Origin: Chlorobiota bacterium
GTDB taxonomy: Bacteria; Bacteroidota; Bacteroidia; Bacteroidales; JAADGE01
Assembly (NCBI GenBank): GCA_013153575.1
Contig: JAADEE010000112.1
Span: forward strand, 1-5,660
Reading direction: 5' to 3'
DNA length: 5,660 bases
The notes beneath the pieces are model-generated. The model was given only the letters and a program-made list of their open reading frames with translations, was not told the DNA's origin and made no database searches. Made by a program: the position numbers and the translations under genes. Positions 1 through 5,632 of this stretch are shown piece after piece. Numbering within the stretch: the first letter of the stretch is position 1; each line of letters starts with the position of its first letter.

Positions 1-968
1 CTGAAATCGTCTTTTTCTTTATTTATGTTTACAAAATTTCCTATCATAGAATTTGAAAAAACTGCTTCTTTTATATTTGTGTTTGTTTGAATTATTGAAT
101 TACTGATTACTGAATTTTTAATAACAGTATTTTTTCCTATTGATACATAAGGTCCTACAACTGAATTGTTTATAATAACTCCTTCATCAATAAAACAAGG
201 TTCAATAATTACTGAAAATTTTTGTTTGCTCTTTTCTGAAACTTGATTTCCGAGATGATGCAAAATTCTTTGATTTGTATGTACTGTTGCATCTTTATTT
301 CCGCAATCTAACCATTCGGTAACTGTTGCCGACTTGAAATTTACTCCTTTATTTTTCATGTTTTCAAGGGCATCGGTTAATTGATATTCATTATTTCCAC
401 GAATGTCATTGTCAATAAGGTATTTTAATTCTTGCTTTAAATTCTCACCGTCTTTAAAATAATAAATTCCTATAATTGCTTCGTCTGAAACAAATTCTTT
501 TGGCTTTTCAATAAAATCAGTAATGTTGCCATTTGCATCTTTCTTAACTACACCAAATGCTTCGGGATTATCAACTTGTTTTGTCCAAATTATTGAACTT
601 GTTTCTTCATCAAGATTAAAATCTGCTTTGAAAAGTGTATCGGCAAAAGCAACTATGACTTTATCGTTTAAACTTGGTTCGGCACAATAAATTGCATGTG
701 CTGTTCCGAGAGCTTCTGTTTGATAATATATTTTGCCTTCTGCTCCTAAGTTTTTTGCAATTTCTAATAGTGTATTTTCTACTTCTTTACCAAAATCGCC
801 GATAATAAATGCAATTTCATCAATTTTTGATTTTGATACTTTTGTAATTTCTTCGGCTAAACGTTTTACAATTGGTTCGCCTGCTATTGGAATTAATGGT
901 TTTGGTAATGTTAATGTATGTGGGCGCATTCTTTTGCCCATTCCTGCCATTGGTATTATTAGTTTCAT
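1..968 (-). CDS. Sugar-phosphate nucleotidyltransferase with C-terminal left-handed beta-helix (3' end outside window)
   Basis: The enzyme should transfer a nucleotide from an NTP to a sugar 1-phosphate, giving an NDP-sugar for envelope or polysaccharide synthesis in the cytoplasm. The 322 visible residues begin MKLIIPMAGMGKRMRP at 966-968. The nucleotide-binding signature spans about residues 6-29 (AGMGKRMRP, then PKPLIPIAG), with Lys12 where Thr is usual. FADTLF carries the likely metal-binding Asp110. EKPK is at 154-157, IIGIYYF at 165-171, a GNNEYQLTDAL motif at 191-201 and WLDCG at 219-223. From about 253 the chain changes to hexapeptide-like V/I-rich repeats (VIIEPCFIDEGVII, then VVGPYVSIGKNTVI), typical of a left-handed beta-helix. 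The reading frame is still open at position 1; in relatives I recall the protein is about 335 residues, so little is missing. It lies 31 nt after the 80-residue gene and is probably co-transcribed. The sugar and base specificity cannot be told; glucose-1-phosphate thymidylyltransferase is the usual automatic label. Confidence 0.93.
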   Translation of the reverse strand, partial: MKLIIPMAGMGKRMRPHTLTLPKPLIPIAGEPIVKRLAEEITKVSKSKIDEIAFIIGDFGKEVENTLLEIAKNLGAEGKIYYQTEALGTAHAIYCAEPSLNDKVIVAFADTLFKADFNLDEETSSIIWTKQVDNPEAFGVVKKDANGNITDFIEKPKEFVSDEAIIGIYYFKDGENLKQELKYLIDNDIRGNNEYQLTDALENMKNKGVNFKSATVTEWLDCGNKDATVHTNQRILHHLGNQVSEKSKQKFSVIIEPCFIDEGVIINNSVVGPYVSIGKNTVIKNSVISNSIIQTNTNIKEAVFSNSMIGNFVNINKEKDDF

Positions 969-999
969 ATTTTATTAGTTTTTTGTTTAAAGGTAAAAG

Positions 1000-1242
1000 T
1001 TAAAAGTTTTTTGTTATTTCTATAAATTCTTGTTCTGAAAAAATATCATGGTAAATTTCTCTGAAAACAGCTGATTTTATTTGTTTTTCATTGTATTCAG
1101 GATGTTTTTTCATTATTCTTATTCTTGTCATTTCACGCATAAATTCCGTTAATTCAAGATTTAACATAAATCTTTCTTTTAAAGGTTTTTGCATGAAAAT
1201 ATCATGTTGAATTTTGTATATTTCGTCTGTGGTATCTTTCAT
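1000..1242 (-). CDS. Small 80-residue partner protein of the upstream nucleotidyltransferase
   Basis: No characterised family is recognised. The protein has 80 residues and is highly charged, with no signal peptide or membrane segment. Its layout is a helix-like N-terminus (about 6-18, EIYKIQHDIFMQK), then KERFMLNLELTEFMREMTRIRIMKKHPEY at about 22-50 with an Arg/Met-rich amphipathic stretch, then EKQIKSAVFREIY at 52-64. The pattern (E)RF...LEL..F.R......I...HPE..E.QI resembles small proteins of 70-100 residues that I recall being encoded next to MNT/DUF6036-type nucleotidyltransferases in Bacteroidota, cyanobacteria and others. Their function is unknown to me. The start is set by the TAATG overlap with the preceding gene: the ATG at 1240-1242 shares its A with the TAA stop, which implies translational coupling and fixed stoichiometry. 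It lacks the RxxxxH motif of HEPN toxins. It may be a regulator or substrate of the nucleotidyltransferase; that is inference from position only. Confidence 0.82.
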   Translation of the reverse strand: MKDTTDEIYKIQHDIFMQKPLKERFMLNLELTEFMREMTRIRIMKKHPEYNEKQIKSAVFREIYHDIFSEQEFIEITKNF

Positions 1243-1769
1243 TATATTAAACCAAAAGTTTTTAATTTTAATTTATTTGCCCATTTATTAATATATTGAA
1301 TATCAGTATTTTCATTATTCAAAAGCATTTTAATATCTTCTTTTTGTCTTTCGCTTTGAAGCTGTTGTATCCAAATAATTTTTGCTAAAATTAAATCTTC
1401 AAGAGAAATTACAAATACTTCATAACCTAATTCATTTAAGATTTTTTTATTTTTAAAAGCTTCTAAAAAATATTCTGTATCTTTTAAAATTATTACATCA
1501 ACTTTAAATCCTGATTTAAAATCAATTATGTTAAACATTCCTTTGTTTCTAATCTCTTTTTTTATTGTTTCTTTATTGAAATAAAAGTTATTTAAATTTG
1601 ATATAAAATTATCAATATCTTTTTCTTGCATGTGTACAACAATATCAATATCACGTGTTGCACGAGTGACTGAATAAAAACTCATTGCCATGCTTCCGCT
1701 TAACATATAAGGAATATTTAAATTTTTAAAAATTCCTATCATTCTTTTTAATAAATCAAAAACAGGCAT
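1242..1769 (-). CDS. Nucleotidyltransferase-fold protein (MNT / DUF6036 / AbiEii-like)
   Basis: This 175-residue cytoplasmic protein has a minimal polymerase-beta-type nucleotidyltransferase fold. The glycine-serine motif is at Gly25-Ser26 (LSGSMAMSFY), the two metal-binding aspartates are in RDIDIVV (Asp40, Asp42), and a third acidic residue, Asp91, lies in FKVDVII. The C-terminal part has SLEDLILAKIIW at 122-133, followed by SERQKEDI at 139-146. That pattern is shared with the DUF6036-like nucleotidyltransferases often named AbiEii/AbiGii toxin family by pipelines. All catalytic residues look intact, so AMP- or NMP-transfer to a protein or RNA is plausible, but the substrate is unknown. The ATG at 1767-1769 follows the ruvB stop by one base (TAAAATG), and no Shine-Dalgarno sequence is visible. 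The gene ends in the TAATG overlap with the 80-residue gene. It is much poorer in G+C than ruvB, which could reflect weak constraint or acquisition. MNT-HEPN and AbiE modules are the closest known analogues. Confidence 0.88.
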   Translation of the reverse strand: MPVFDLLKRMIGIFKNLNIPYMLSGSMAMSFYSVTRATRDIDIVVHMQEKDIDNFISNLNNFYFNKETIKKEIRNKGMFNIIDFKSGFKVDVIILKDTEYFLEAFKNKKILNELGYEVFVISLEDLILAKIIWIQQLQSERQKEDIKMLLNNENTDIQYINKWANKLKLKTFGLI

Positions 1770-1770
1770 T

Positions 1771-2781
1771 TTAAAACAAAGAATTTTGATTATTATAATT
1801 TATTTTCCCAAGATGTTTGTATGCTGCTTCGGTTACTTCCCTACCCCGCATTGTGCGTTTTATAAATCCTTCCATAATTAAAAACGGTTCGTAAACTTCT
1901 TCTATTGTTCCGGCATCTTCGCCTACTGCTGTTGCAATTGTGCCTACTCCAACAGGTCCTCCTCCAAATTTATCAATTATGGTATTAAGGATTTTATTAT
2001 CCATTTCATCAAGACCTTTTTTATCAATATTTAATGCATCGAGTGAATATTTTGCAATTTCTAAATCAATAATTCCGTTACCTTTTACTTGTGCAAAATC
2101 TCTTACCCTACGCAATAATGCGTTTGCAATACGTGGTGTTCCTCTACTCCTTCGGGCAATTTCAATTGCTGCATTTTCTTTTATTTCAACATTTAAAATT
2201 CCTGCTGAACGTGTAATTATTGTTTTAAGAACATCGGCATTATAATATTCTAATAAAAATTTTATGCCAAAACGTGCTCTTAAAGGCGATGTTAGAAGTC
2301 CTGCACGTGTTGTTGCACCAACAAGTGTAAAGTTGCTTAATTCGAGCTGTAAAGAGCGTGCAGCAGGTCCTTTATCAATCATTATATCAATACGAAAATC
2401 TTCCATTGCAGAATAAAGATATTCTTCAATTACAGGACTTAAACGGTGAATTTCATCAATAAAAAGTACATCGTTTTCTTCAAGACCTGTAAGCAAACCT
2501 GCCAAATCACCGGGTTTATCAAGAACAGGACCAGATGTAATTTTCATATTTACACCAAGCTCATTTGCAATGATATTTGAAAGTGTTGTTTTACCAAGTC
2601 CGGGTGGTCCGTGCAAAAGAACATGATCAAGAGCTTCACCACGCATAATTGCAGCTTTTACAAATACTTTTAAATTTTCGAGTATTTTTGCTTGTCCTTT
2701 AAAATCAGAAAATTGAGCAGGACGTAATTGTTGCTCAAAAATTTCTTCTGCTTTTGATATTTCGTTTGTTCTGAAATCCAT
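1771..2781 (-). CDS. ruvB: Holliday junction branch-migration ATPase RuvB
   Basis: RuvB is the hexameric AAA+ motor that, with RuvA, drives branch migration of Holliday junctions before RuvC resolves them. At 336 residues it is full length. The visible parts are the N-terminal [12 protein letters not shown] (19-30), Walker [10 protein letters not shown] (58-66), Walker B LFIDEIHR (106-113), sensor 1 VGATTRAG (154-161), the arginine finger in RARFG (Arg170), sensor 2 [20 protein letters not shown] (from 213, with Arg217), and the C-terminal winged helix containing [20 protein letters not shown] (274-293) and [13 protein letters not shown] (305-317). In that last motif the usual RTPRGR has Met311 instead of Pro. 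The ATG at 2779-2781 gives the normal N-terminus. ruvA and ruvC are not in the window. The stop is one base before the nucleotidyltransferase gene, so the cassette probably rides on the ruvB transcript. The 61 nt before the start are an AT-rich tandem repeat with no clear promoter. Confidence 0.98.
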   Translation of the reverse strand: MDFRTNEISKAEEIFEQQLRPAQFSDFKGQAKILENLKVFVKAAIMRGEALDHVLLHGPPGLGKTTLSNIIANELGVNMKITSGPVLDKPGDLAGLLTGLEENDVLFIDEIHRLSPVIEEYLYSAMEDFRIDIMIDKGPAARSLQLELSNFTLVGATTRAGLLTSPLRARFGIKFLLEYYNADVLKTIITRSAGILNVEIKENAAIEIARRSRGTPRIANALLRRVRDFAQVKGNGIIDLEIAKYSLDALNIDKKGLDEMDNKILNTIIDKFGGGPVGVGTIATAVGEDAGTIEEVYEPFLIMEGFIKRTMRGREVTEAAYKHLGKINYNNQNSLF

Positions 2782-2790
2782 ATTATTTTC

Positions 2791-2846
2791 AATGATACAA
2801 TGATTTAATTATTTAATGATACAATTATTCATTGTTACATCATTAA
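2791..2846. repeat. Degenerate tandem array of an 8-bp AT-rich unit
   Basis: Reading the plus strand in steps of eight gives aatgatac, aatgattt, aattattt, aatgatac, aattattc, attgttac and atcattaa: about seven units with a rough consensus AATKATWY. The eleven-base word aatgatacaat occurs exactly at 2791-2801 and 2815-2825, three units apart. The array fills nearly the whole gap between the MORN-like gene and ruvB and runs over the MORN gene stop codon (2843-2845). The last units (attgttacatcatt) are also roughly the inverse of aatgatacaat, so a weak AT-rich hairpin is possible. A role is unknown; slippage-generated spacer or a 3' mRNA structure are both possible. Confidence 0.7.
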
Positions 2847-4390
2847 TTCTTAATTTTTTGACCGTCAATTTTGTATTTTTTATTTGCTCTGTATTCTGTT
2901 ATTGTTTCTAAATTTCCTTCTTCATCGTATTTTTTCCATTTGCCAGTTTTGTTTCCTGCTGCATAAATAGAAATTAATCTTAATCTTCCATTAGGGTAAT
3001 AATATTTATGTTTTCCATCAGGGAAACCTTCAATATAAGATCCTTCAAATAATAATTTTTCGTCGGGATAATATTGTTTCCAAAGTCCATCTTTTTTACC
3101 GTTTACATAGGTTCCTATTTCTGCAAAATCATTAACTTTATATTTCCATTTACCTGATTTTAAACCATATACATAGTTTCCTTGTGAAAGTGTATCTCCT
3201 TCTTCTGTAAGTTCATAAAAGAAACCTTGTTCTCTACCTTTTTTGAATTTACCTTTTCTTCTTATGTTACCATTTTCATAATACCAAACCCAAAGTCCTG
3301 TTGGTCTGCCTTTTTTAAAAGTTCCTTCTTGCTCTTTTTTTCCATTATTGAAATAATAAATCCATTTGCCTTCTTTTTTACCATTTACATATTTTCCTTT
3401 TGATTTAATTTTTCCATCAGGATATACAAATTTCCAGTTGCCTTCTCTTTTTCCTTCTTTATTTACAATACCCTCTCCTCTTTTTACTCCTTCATTTGTG
3501 TATAAAATAGAATTTACAATTTCACCTTTTTCATTATAAATTTTATGAATTCCGACAGGTTTATCTTCAATAAATGCTCCTGATTTTTTAAGTTTTCCAT
3601 CAGGAAAATATTCTTTTTTTAGCTTAACTTTGCTTTTTGGGTCTTCATTTTCTTTTAAAACTGTTAGTTTACCATCTATGTAATACTCTGATTTAGTGAG
3701 TTCTCCATAAACATTATATTCTCTATAATACCCATTTAACTTATCATCTTTATAATTTGCATAACTTTTTAGCTTTTCGTTTCCGTAAAATGTTTTCCAA
3801 ATTCCTTGCTTTCTGCCAAATTTATCTCTTCTATTAAGTTTCTCTGAATTTGTAATATTATCGTAAGAATATTTTATAATTAAATTTACATTTCCAAGTG
3901 TGTCATATCGTTTTTCAAAACCATGTTTATAGTTTTTTTCGTACTCAATTGTTTTTCTTAATCTTCCTTTTGTATCGTAATAATATGATTTACCGTTTTT
4001 TTCACCATTTACATATAATTCTTTCGAGATTAAAACATTTGCTTGTCTGTTACTATCATTTACAAATTCATATTTTTTATAATAGCCACTTTTTATATTG
4101 TTCTTATAATCAATAATTTCTGTAAGATGTCCGGCTCTATCATAAAACCTCCAAACGCTATCTAATTTTTCATTTTTTCTGTTTCCTTCGCTTTTTAAAG
4201 TTCCATCAGGATAATACGATTTCCAGTAACCAACAGGTTTTCCATTTTTCATATATCCTTCACTTGAAAGTGTTCCATTAGGATAATAAAATTTGTTATA
4301 TCCGTTTGGATTTATTTTTTGAGCCTTCAAAATTGTTGAAAAGGCAAAAAATACAATTAGTAAAAACGATATTTTTGACAGATTTTTCAT
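2843..4390 (-). CDS. Secreted MORN-like repeat protein (18 repeats)
   Basis: The protein has 515 residues. Residues 1-23 are a signal peptide: a Lys-containing start, the hydrophobic stretch ISFLLIVFFAFSTI, and a probable signal peptidase I site LKA|Q. It should be exported to the periplasm, outer membrane or surface. There is no lipobox cysteine and no sorting domain. From residue 25 to the end it is built of about 18 units, mostly exactly 24 residues, each beginning (G)xWkxYYpdG, continuing with a basic strand (KLKSEG, KIKSKG), and ending in a y.nGk..G turn. Units from 318 to 483 are nearly regular (one has 22 residues). Earlier units carry insertions at about 103-133, 158-196, 221-256 and 281-317. 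Such proteins are common in Bacteroidota and are often auto-named YwqK-family antitoxin; the repeat similarity alone does not support an antitoxin role. A binding or structural surface role is more likely, but the ligand is unknown. The gene lies 68 nt after nadA and 61 nt before ruvB. Confidence 0.93.
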   Translation of the reverse strand: MKNLSKISFLLIVFFAFSTILKAQKINPNGYNKFYYPNGTLSSEGYMKNGKPVGYWKSYYPDGTLKSEGNRKNEKLDSVWRFYDRAGHLTEIIDYKNNIKSGYYKKYEFVNDSNRQANVLISKELYVNGEKNGKSYYYDTKGRLRKTIEYEKNYKHGFEKRYDTLGNVNLIIKYSYDNITNSEKLNRRDKFGRKQGIWKTFYGNEKLKSYANYKDDKLNGYYREYNVYGELTKSEYYIDGKLTVLKENEDPKSKVKLKKEYFPDGKLKKSGAFIEDKPVGIHKIYNEKGEIVNSILYTNEGVKRGEGIVNKEGKREGNWKFVYPDGKIKSKGKYVNGKKEGKWIYYFNNGKKEQEGTFKKGRPTGLWVWYYENGNIRRKGKFKKGREQGFFYELTEEGDTLSQGNYVYGLKSGKWKYKVNDFAEIGTYVNGKKDGLWKQYYPDEKLLFEGSYIEGFPDGKHKYYYPNGRLRLISIYAAGNKTGKWKKYDEEGNLETITEYRANKKYKIDGQKIKN

Positions 4391-4410
4391 CTATTTTTTT
4401 TTGTTTAAAC

Positions 4411-4440
4411 CGCTGACAGGTTTTATAAATGCTGTCAGGG
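4411..4440. repeat. Interrupted palindrome between nadA and the MORN-like gene
   Basis: The arms CTGACAG (4413-4419) and CTGTCAG (4432-4438) are perfect inverted copies separated by 12 bases. The centre of that spacer, TTTATAAA (4422-4429), is itself palindromic, so 22 of 26 positions pair symmetrically, and an outer C-G pair (4411/4440) may extend it. The element is locally GC-richer than its surroundings. It resembles a CCTGACAGG...CCTGTCAGG intergenic palindrome I recall from other Bacteroidota genomes, but no copy number can be judged here. In the direction of transcription it is followed by an A-run, not a T-run, so it is not a standard intrinsic terminator. It could be a REP-type element or an mRNA-stabilising hairpin after nadA. 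Confidence 0.72.
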
Positions 4441-4458
4441 TAGGGTAGTGTTAATATT

Positions 4459-5439
4459 TTAAGATAAATCTAACATTGCTTTAATAGGTTTATATGCTTT
4501 TTCACGAATATCTTTATCTACCTTAATTTCAGGAAGTTCGTGAAGTAAGCAAGAATACAACTTCTTAATATTATTCATTTTCATAAATTCACATTCGCTA
4601 CATGCACATTCAGCATCTTCACCGGGTGCAGGAATTAAGAATTTATCAGGACTAATTTTTTTCATTTCATGAATTACACCCGGTTCTGTTGCAACAATAT
4701 ATGTTTTTGCATCATCTTCTTTTACAAAATTTATTAATCCTGATGTTGAACCAACATAATCTGAAATTAAAGTTATTTGTTTAGGACATTCAGGGTGTGC
4801 AATAATTTTTGCATCGGGATTTTGCTTTTTTTGTTCTAAAATTCCTTCCAAAGAAAATTCATTATGCACATGACAAGCTCCATCCCAAATTACCATTTCT
4901 CTGCCTGTCATTCTACTTATGTAATTTCCAAGGTTACGGTCGGGCCCAAATATTATTTTTTTATCTTTTGGTATTGAATCTACAACTTTTTTTGCATTTG
5001 AAGATGTGCAAACAATATCTGTTAAAGCTTTAACCTTTGCTGTTGTATTTACATATGAAACTACAACATGATCGGGATGTTGTTTTATAAATTCTTCAAA
5101 ATCATCATCAGGACAACTATCTGCTAATGAGCAACCTGCATTTAAATCAGGCAAAATAACCTTTTTATCAGGTGAAAGAATTTTTGCAGTTTCAGCCATA
5201 AAATGTACACCAACAAAAACAATCATATCAGCATCAGTTGAAGCTGCTTTTTGCGAAAGAGCTAAACTATCACCTACAAAATCGGCAATATCTTGAATTT
5301 CACCATCTACATAGTAGTGAGCAAGAATAACTGCATTTTTTTCTTTTTTTAACTTAGCTATTTCTTTTTTGAAATCAATATTTGAATTTTCAATTTCTAT
5401 AAATCCTTTTTCTTTTATTTCTTCAAACTTATTTAACAT
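4459..5439 (-). CDS. nadA: Quinolinate synthase NadA ([4Fe-4S] enzyme)
   Basis: NadA condenses iminoaspartate with dihydroxyacetone phosphate to quinolinate in de novo NAD synthesis, in the cytoplasm, using an oxygen-sensitive [4Fe-4S] cluster. The protein has 326 residues, the usual size. Characteristic parts are NAVILAHYYVDGEIQDIADFVGDS (35-58), VGVHFMAETAKIL (76-88), LNAGCSLADSC (99-109), VSYVNTTAKVKA (127-138), DIVCTSSNA (141-149), FGPDRNLGNYI (164-174), GACHVHNEF (187-195), AHPECP (214-219), VGSTSGLI (229-236), VATEPGV (249-255), and ECACSECEFMKMN (277-289), which precedes LYSCLLHELPEI. By alignment the cluster ligands should be Cys103, Cys189 and Cys283; Cys278 and Cys280 form a CxCxxC arrangement with Cys283. 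The ATG at 5437-5439 gives a short family-typical leader. nadB and nadC are absent from the window, so iminoaspartate must come from an enzyme encoded elsewhere. It is the first visible gene of the minus-strand run. Confidence 0.98.
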   Translation of the reverse strand: MLNKFEEIKEKGFIEIENSNIDFKKEIAKLKKEKNAVILAHYYVDGEIQDIADFVGDSLALSQKAASTDADMIVFVGVHFMAETAKILSPDKKVILPDLNAGCSLADSCPDDDFEEFIKQHPDHVVVSYVNTTAKVKALTDIVCTSSNAKKVVDSIPKDKKIIFGPDRNLGNYISRMTGREMVIWDGACHVHNEFSLEGILEQKKQNPDAKIIAHPECPKQITLISDYVGSTSGLINFVKEDDAKTYIVATEPGVIHEMKKISPDKFLIPAPGEDAECACSECEFMKMNNIKKLYSCLLHELPEIKVDKDIREKAYKPIKAMLDLS

Positions 5440-5632
5440 ATATATATTTATTATAATTAAATTTAAAAATATTAATAATAATGATGATACCCTGTTAATT
5501 ATTTTATAAAAACATTACAAAATACTTGCATTTTTCATTATTAAAAATTCATTGACAGTTATTAAAAATTACCATTATTTAAAACGTTGATAATTTTAAT
5601 CTAAAAAATTAAAACTTATTTTTGCAAAGAAA
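5440..5632. other. Intergenic region upstream of nadA, probably divergent promoter region
   Basis: No gene was found in this very AT-rich stretch. Nearest nadA, 5440-5475 is nearly pure A/T. A short three-base run (att aat aat aat gat gat) occupies 5471-5488. A 12-bp direct repeat, ttattaaaaatt, occurs at 5538-5549 and 5559-5570, exactly 21 bp apart, which would place two binding sites on the same helix face. For nadA the nearest Bacteroidota-type -7 candidate on the minus strand is TATTTTG at 5524-5518, one base short of TAnnTTTG and with no TTG at the right distance upstream, so the nadA promoter is not securely located. No riboswitch fold was recognised. Confidence 0.45.
5617..5624 (+). 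promoter_or_regulatory. Candidate Bacteroidota -7 promoter box pointing out of the window
   Basis: TATTTTTG followed by CA matches the Bacteroidota primary-sigma -7 consensus TAnnTTTG on the plus strand. The nearest -33-like TTG is at 5587-5589, 27 bases upstream, longer than the usual spacing of about 19-21, so the -33 part is weak. Its direction and place, divergent from nadA and just before the right edge, fit a promoter for a plus-strand gene beyond the window. Confidence 0.45.

Noticed and set aside
733..978. 81-residue plus-strand ORF
   Set aside because: It lies antisense within the sugar nucleotidyltransferase, whose motifs are clear on the minus strand. The product is a low-complexity shadow with no recognisable domain.
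979..1015. Short aaaggtaaaag/ttaaaag repeats between the sugar nucleotidyltransferase and the 80-residue gene
   Set aside because: Only two or three imperfect copies in a 31-nt AT-rich gap and adjacent coding end; chance is a sufficient explanation.
1242..1769. Calling the pair an AbiE defence system outright
   Set aside because: AbiEii proteins are larger and pair with an AbiEi-type antitoxin with a DNA-binding domain, which the 80-residue protein does not resemble. Only the nucleotidyltransferase core is shared.
1940..2245. 101-residue plus-strand ORF antisense to ruvB
   Set aside because: It is fully inside ruvB, which is intact and conserved there. The openness follows from ruvB codon choice.
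3898..4116. 72-residue plus-strand ORF inside the MORN-like gene
   Set aside because: It is antisense to an intact repeat protein, and its Phe/His-rich composition simply mirrors Lys/Tyr-rich coding on the other strand.
2950..4300. CRISPR-like or satellite array suggested by recurring words
   Set aside because: The recurrence has a 72-nt coding period matching 24-residue protein repeats in an intact reading frame, with diverged copies and no spacers.
2843..4390. Toxin-antitoxin (YwqK antitoxin) role for the MORN-like protein
   Set aside because: The label comes from general repeat similarity. This protein has a signal peptide, no adjacent toxin candidate, and far more repeats than a small antitoxin.
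4394..4440. Intrinsic terminator after nadA
   Set aside because: The hairpin is followed by an A-run in the direction of transcription; the T-run is on the wrong strand and side, and the next minus-strand gene starts right after.
4809..5033. 74-residue plus-strand ORF inside nadA
   Set aside because: It is antisense to conserved nadA motifs, with no independent start signal or domain.
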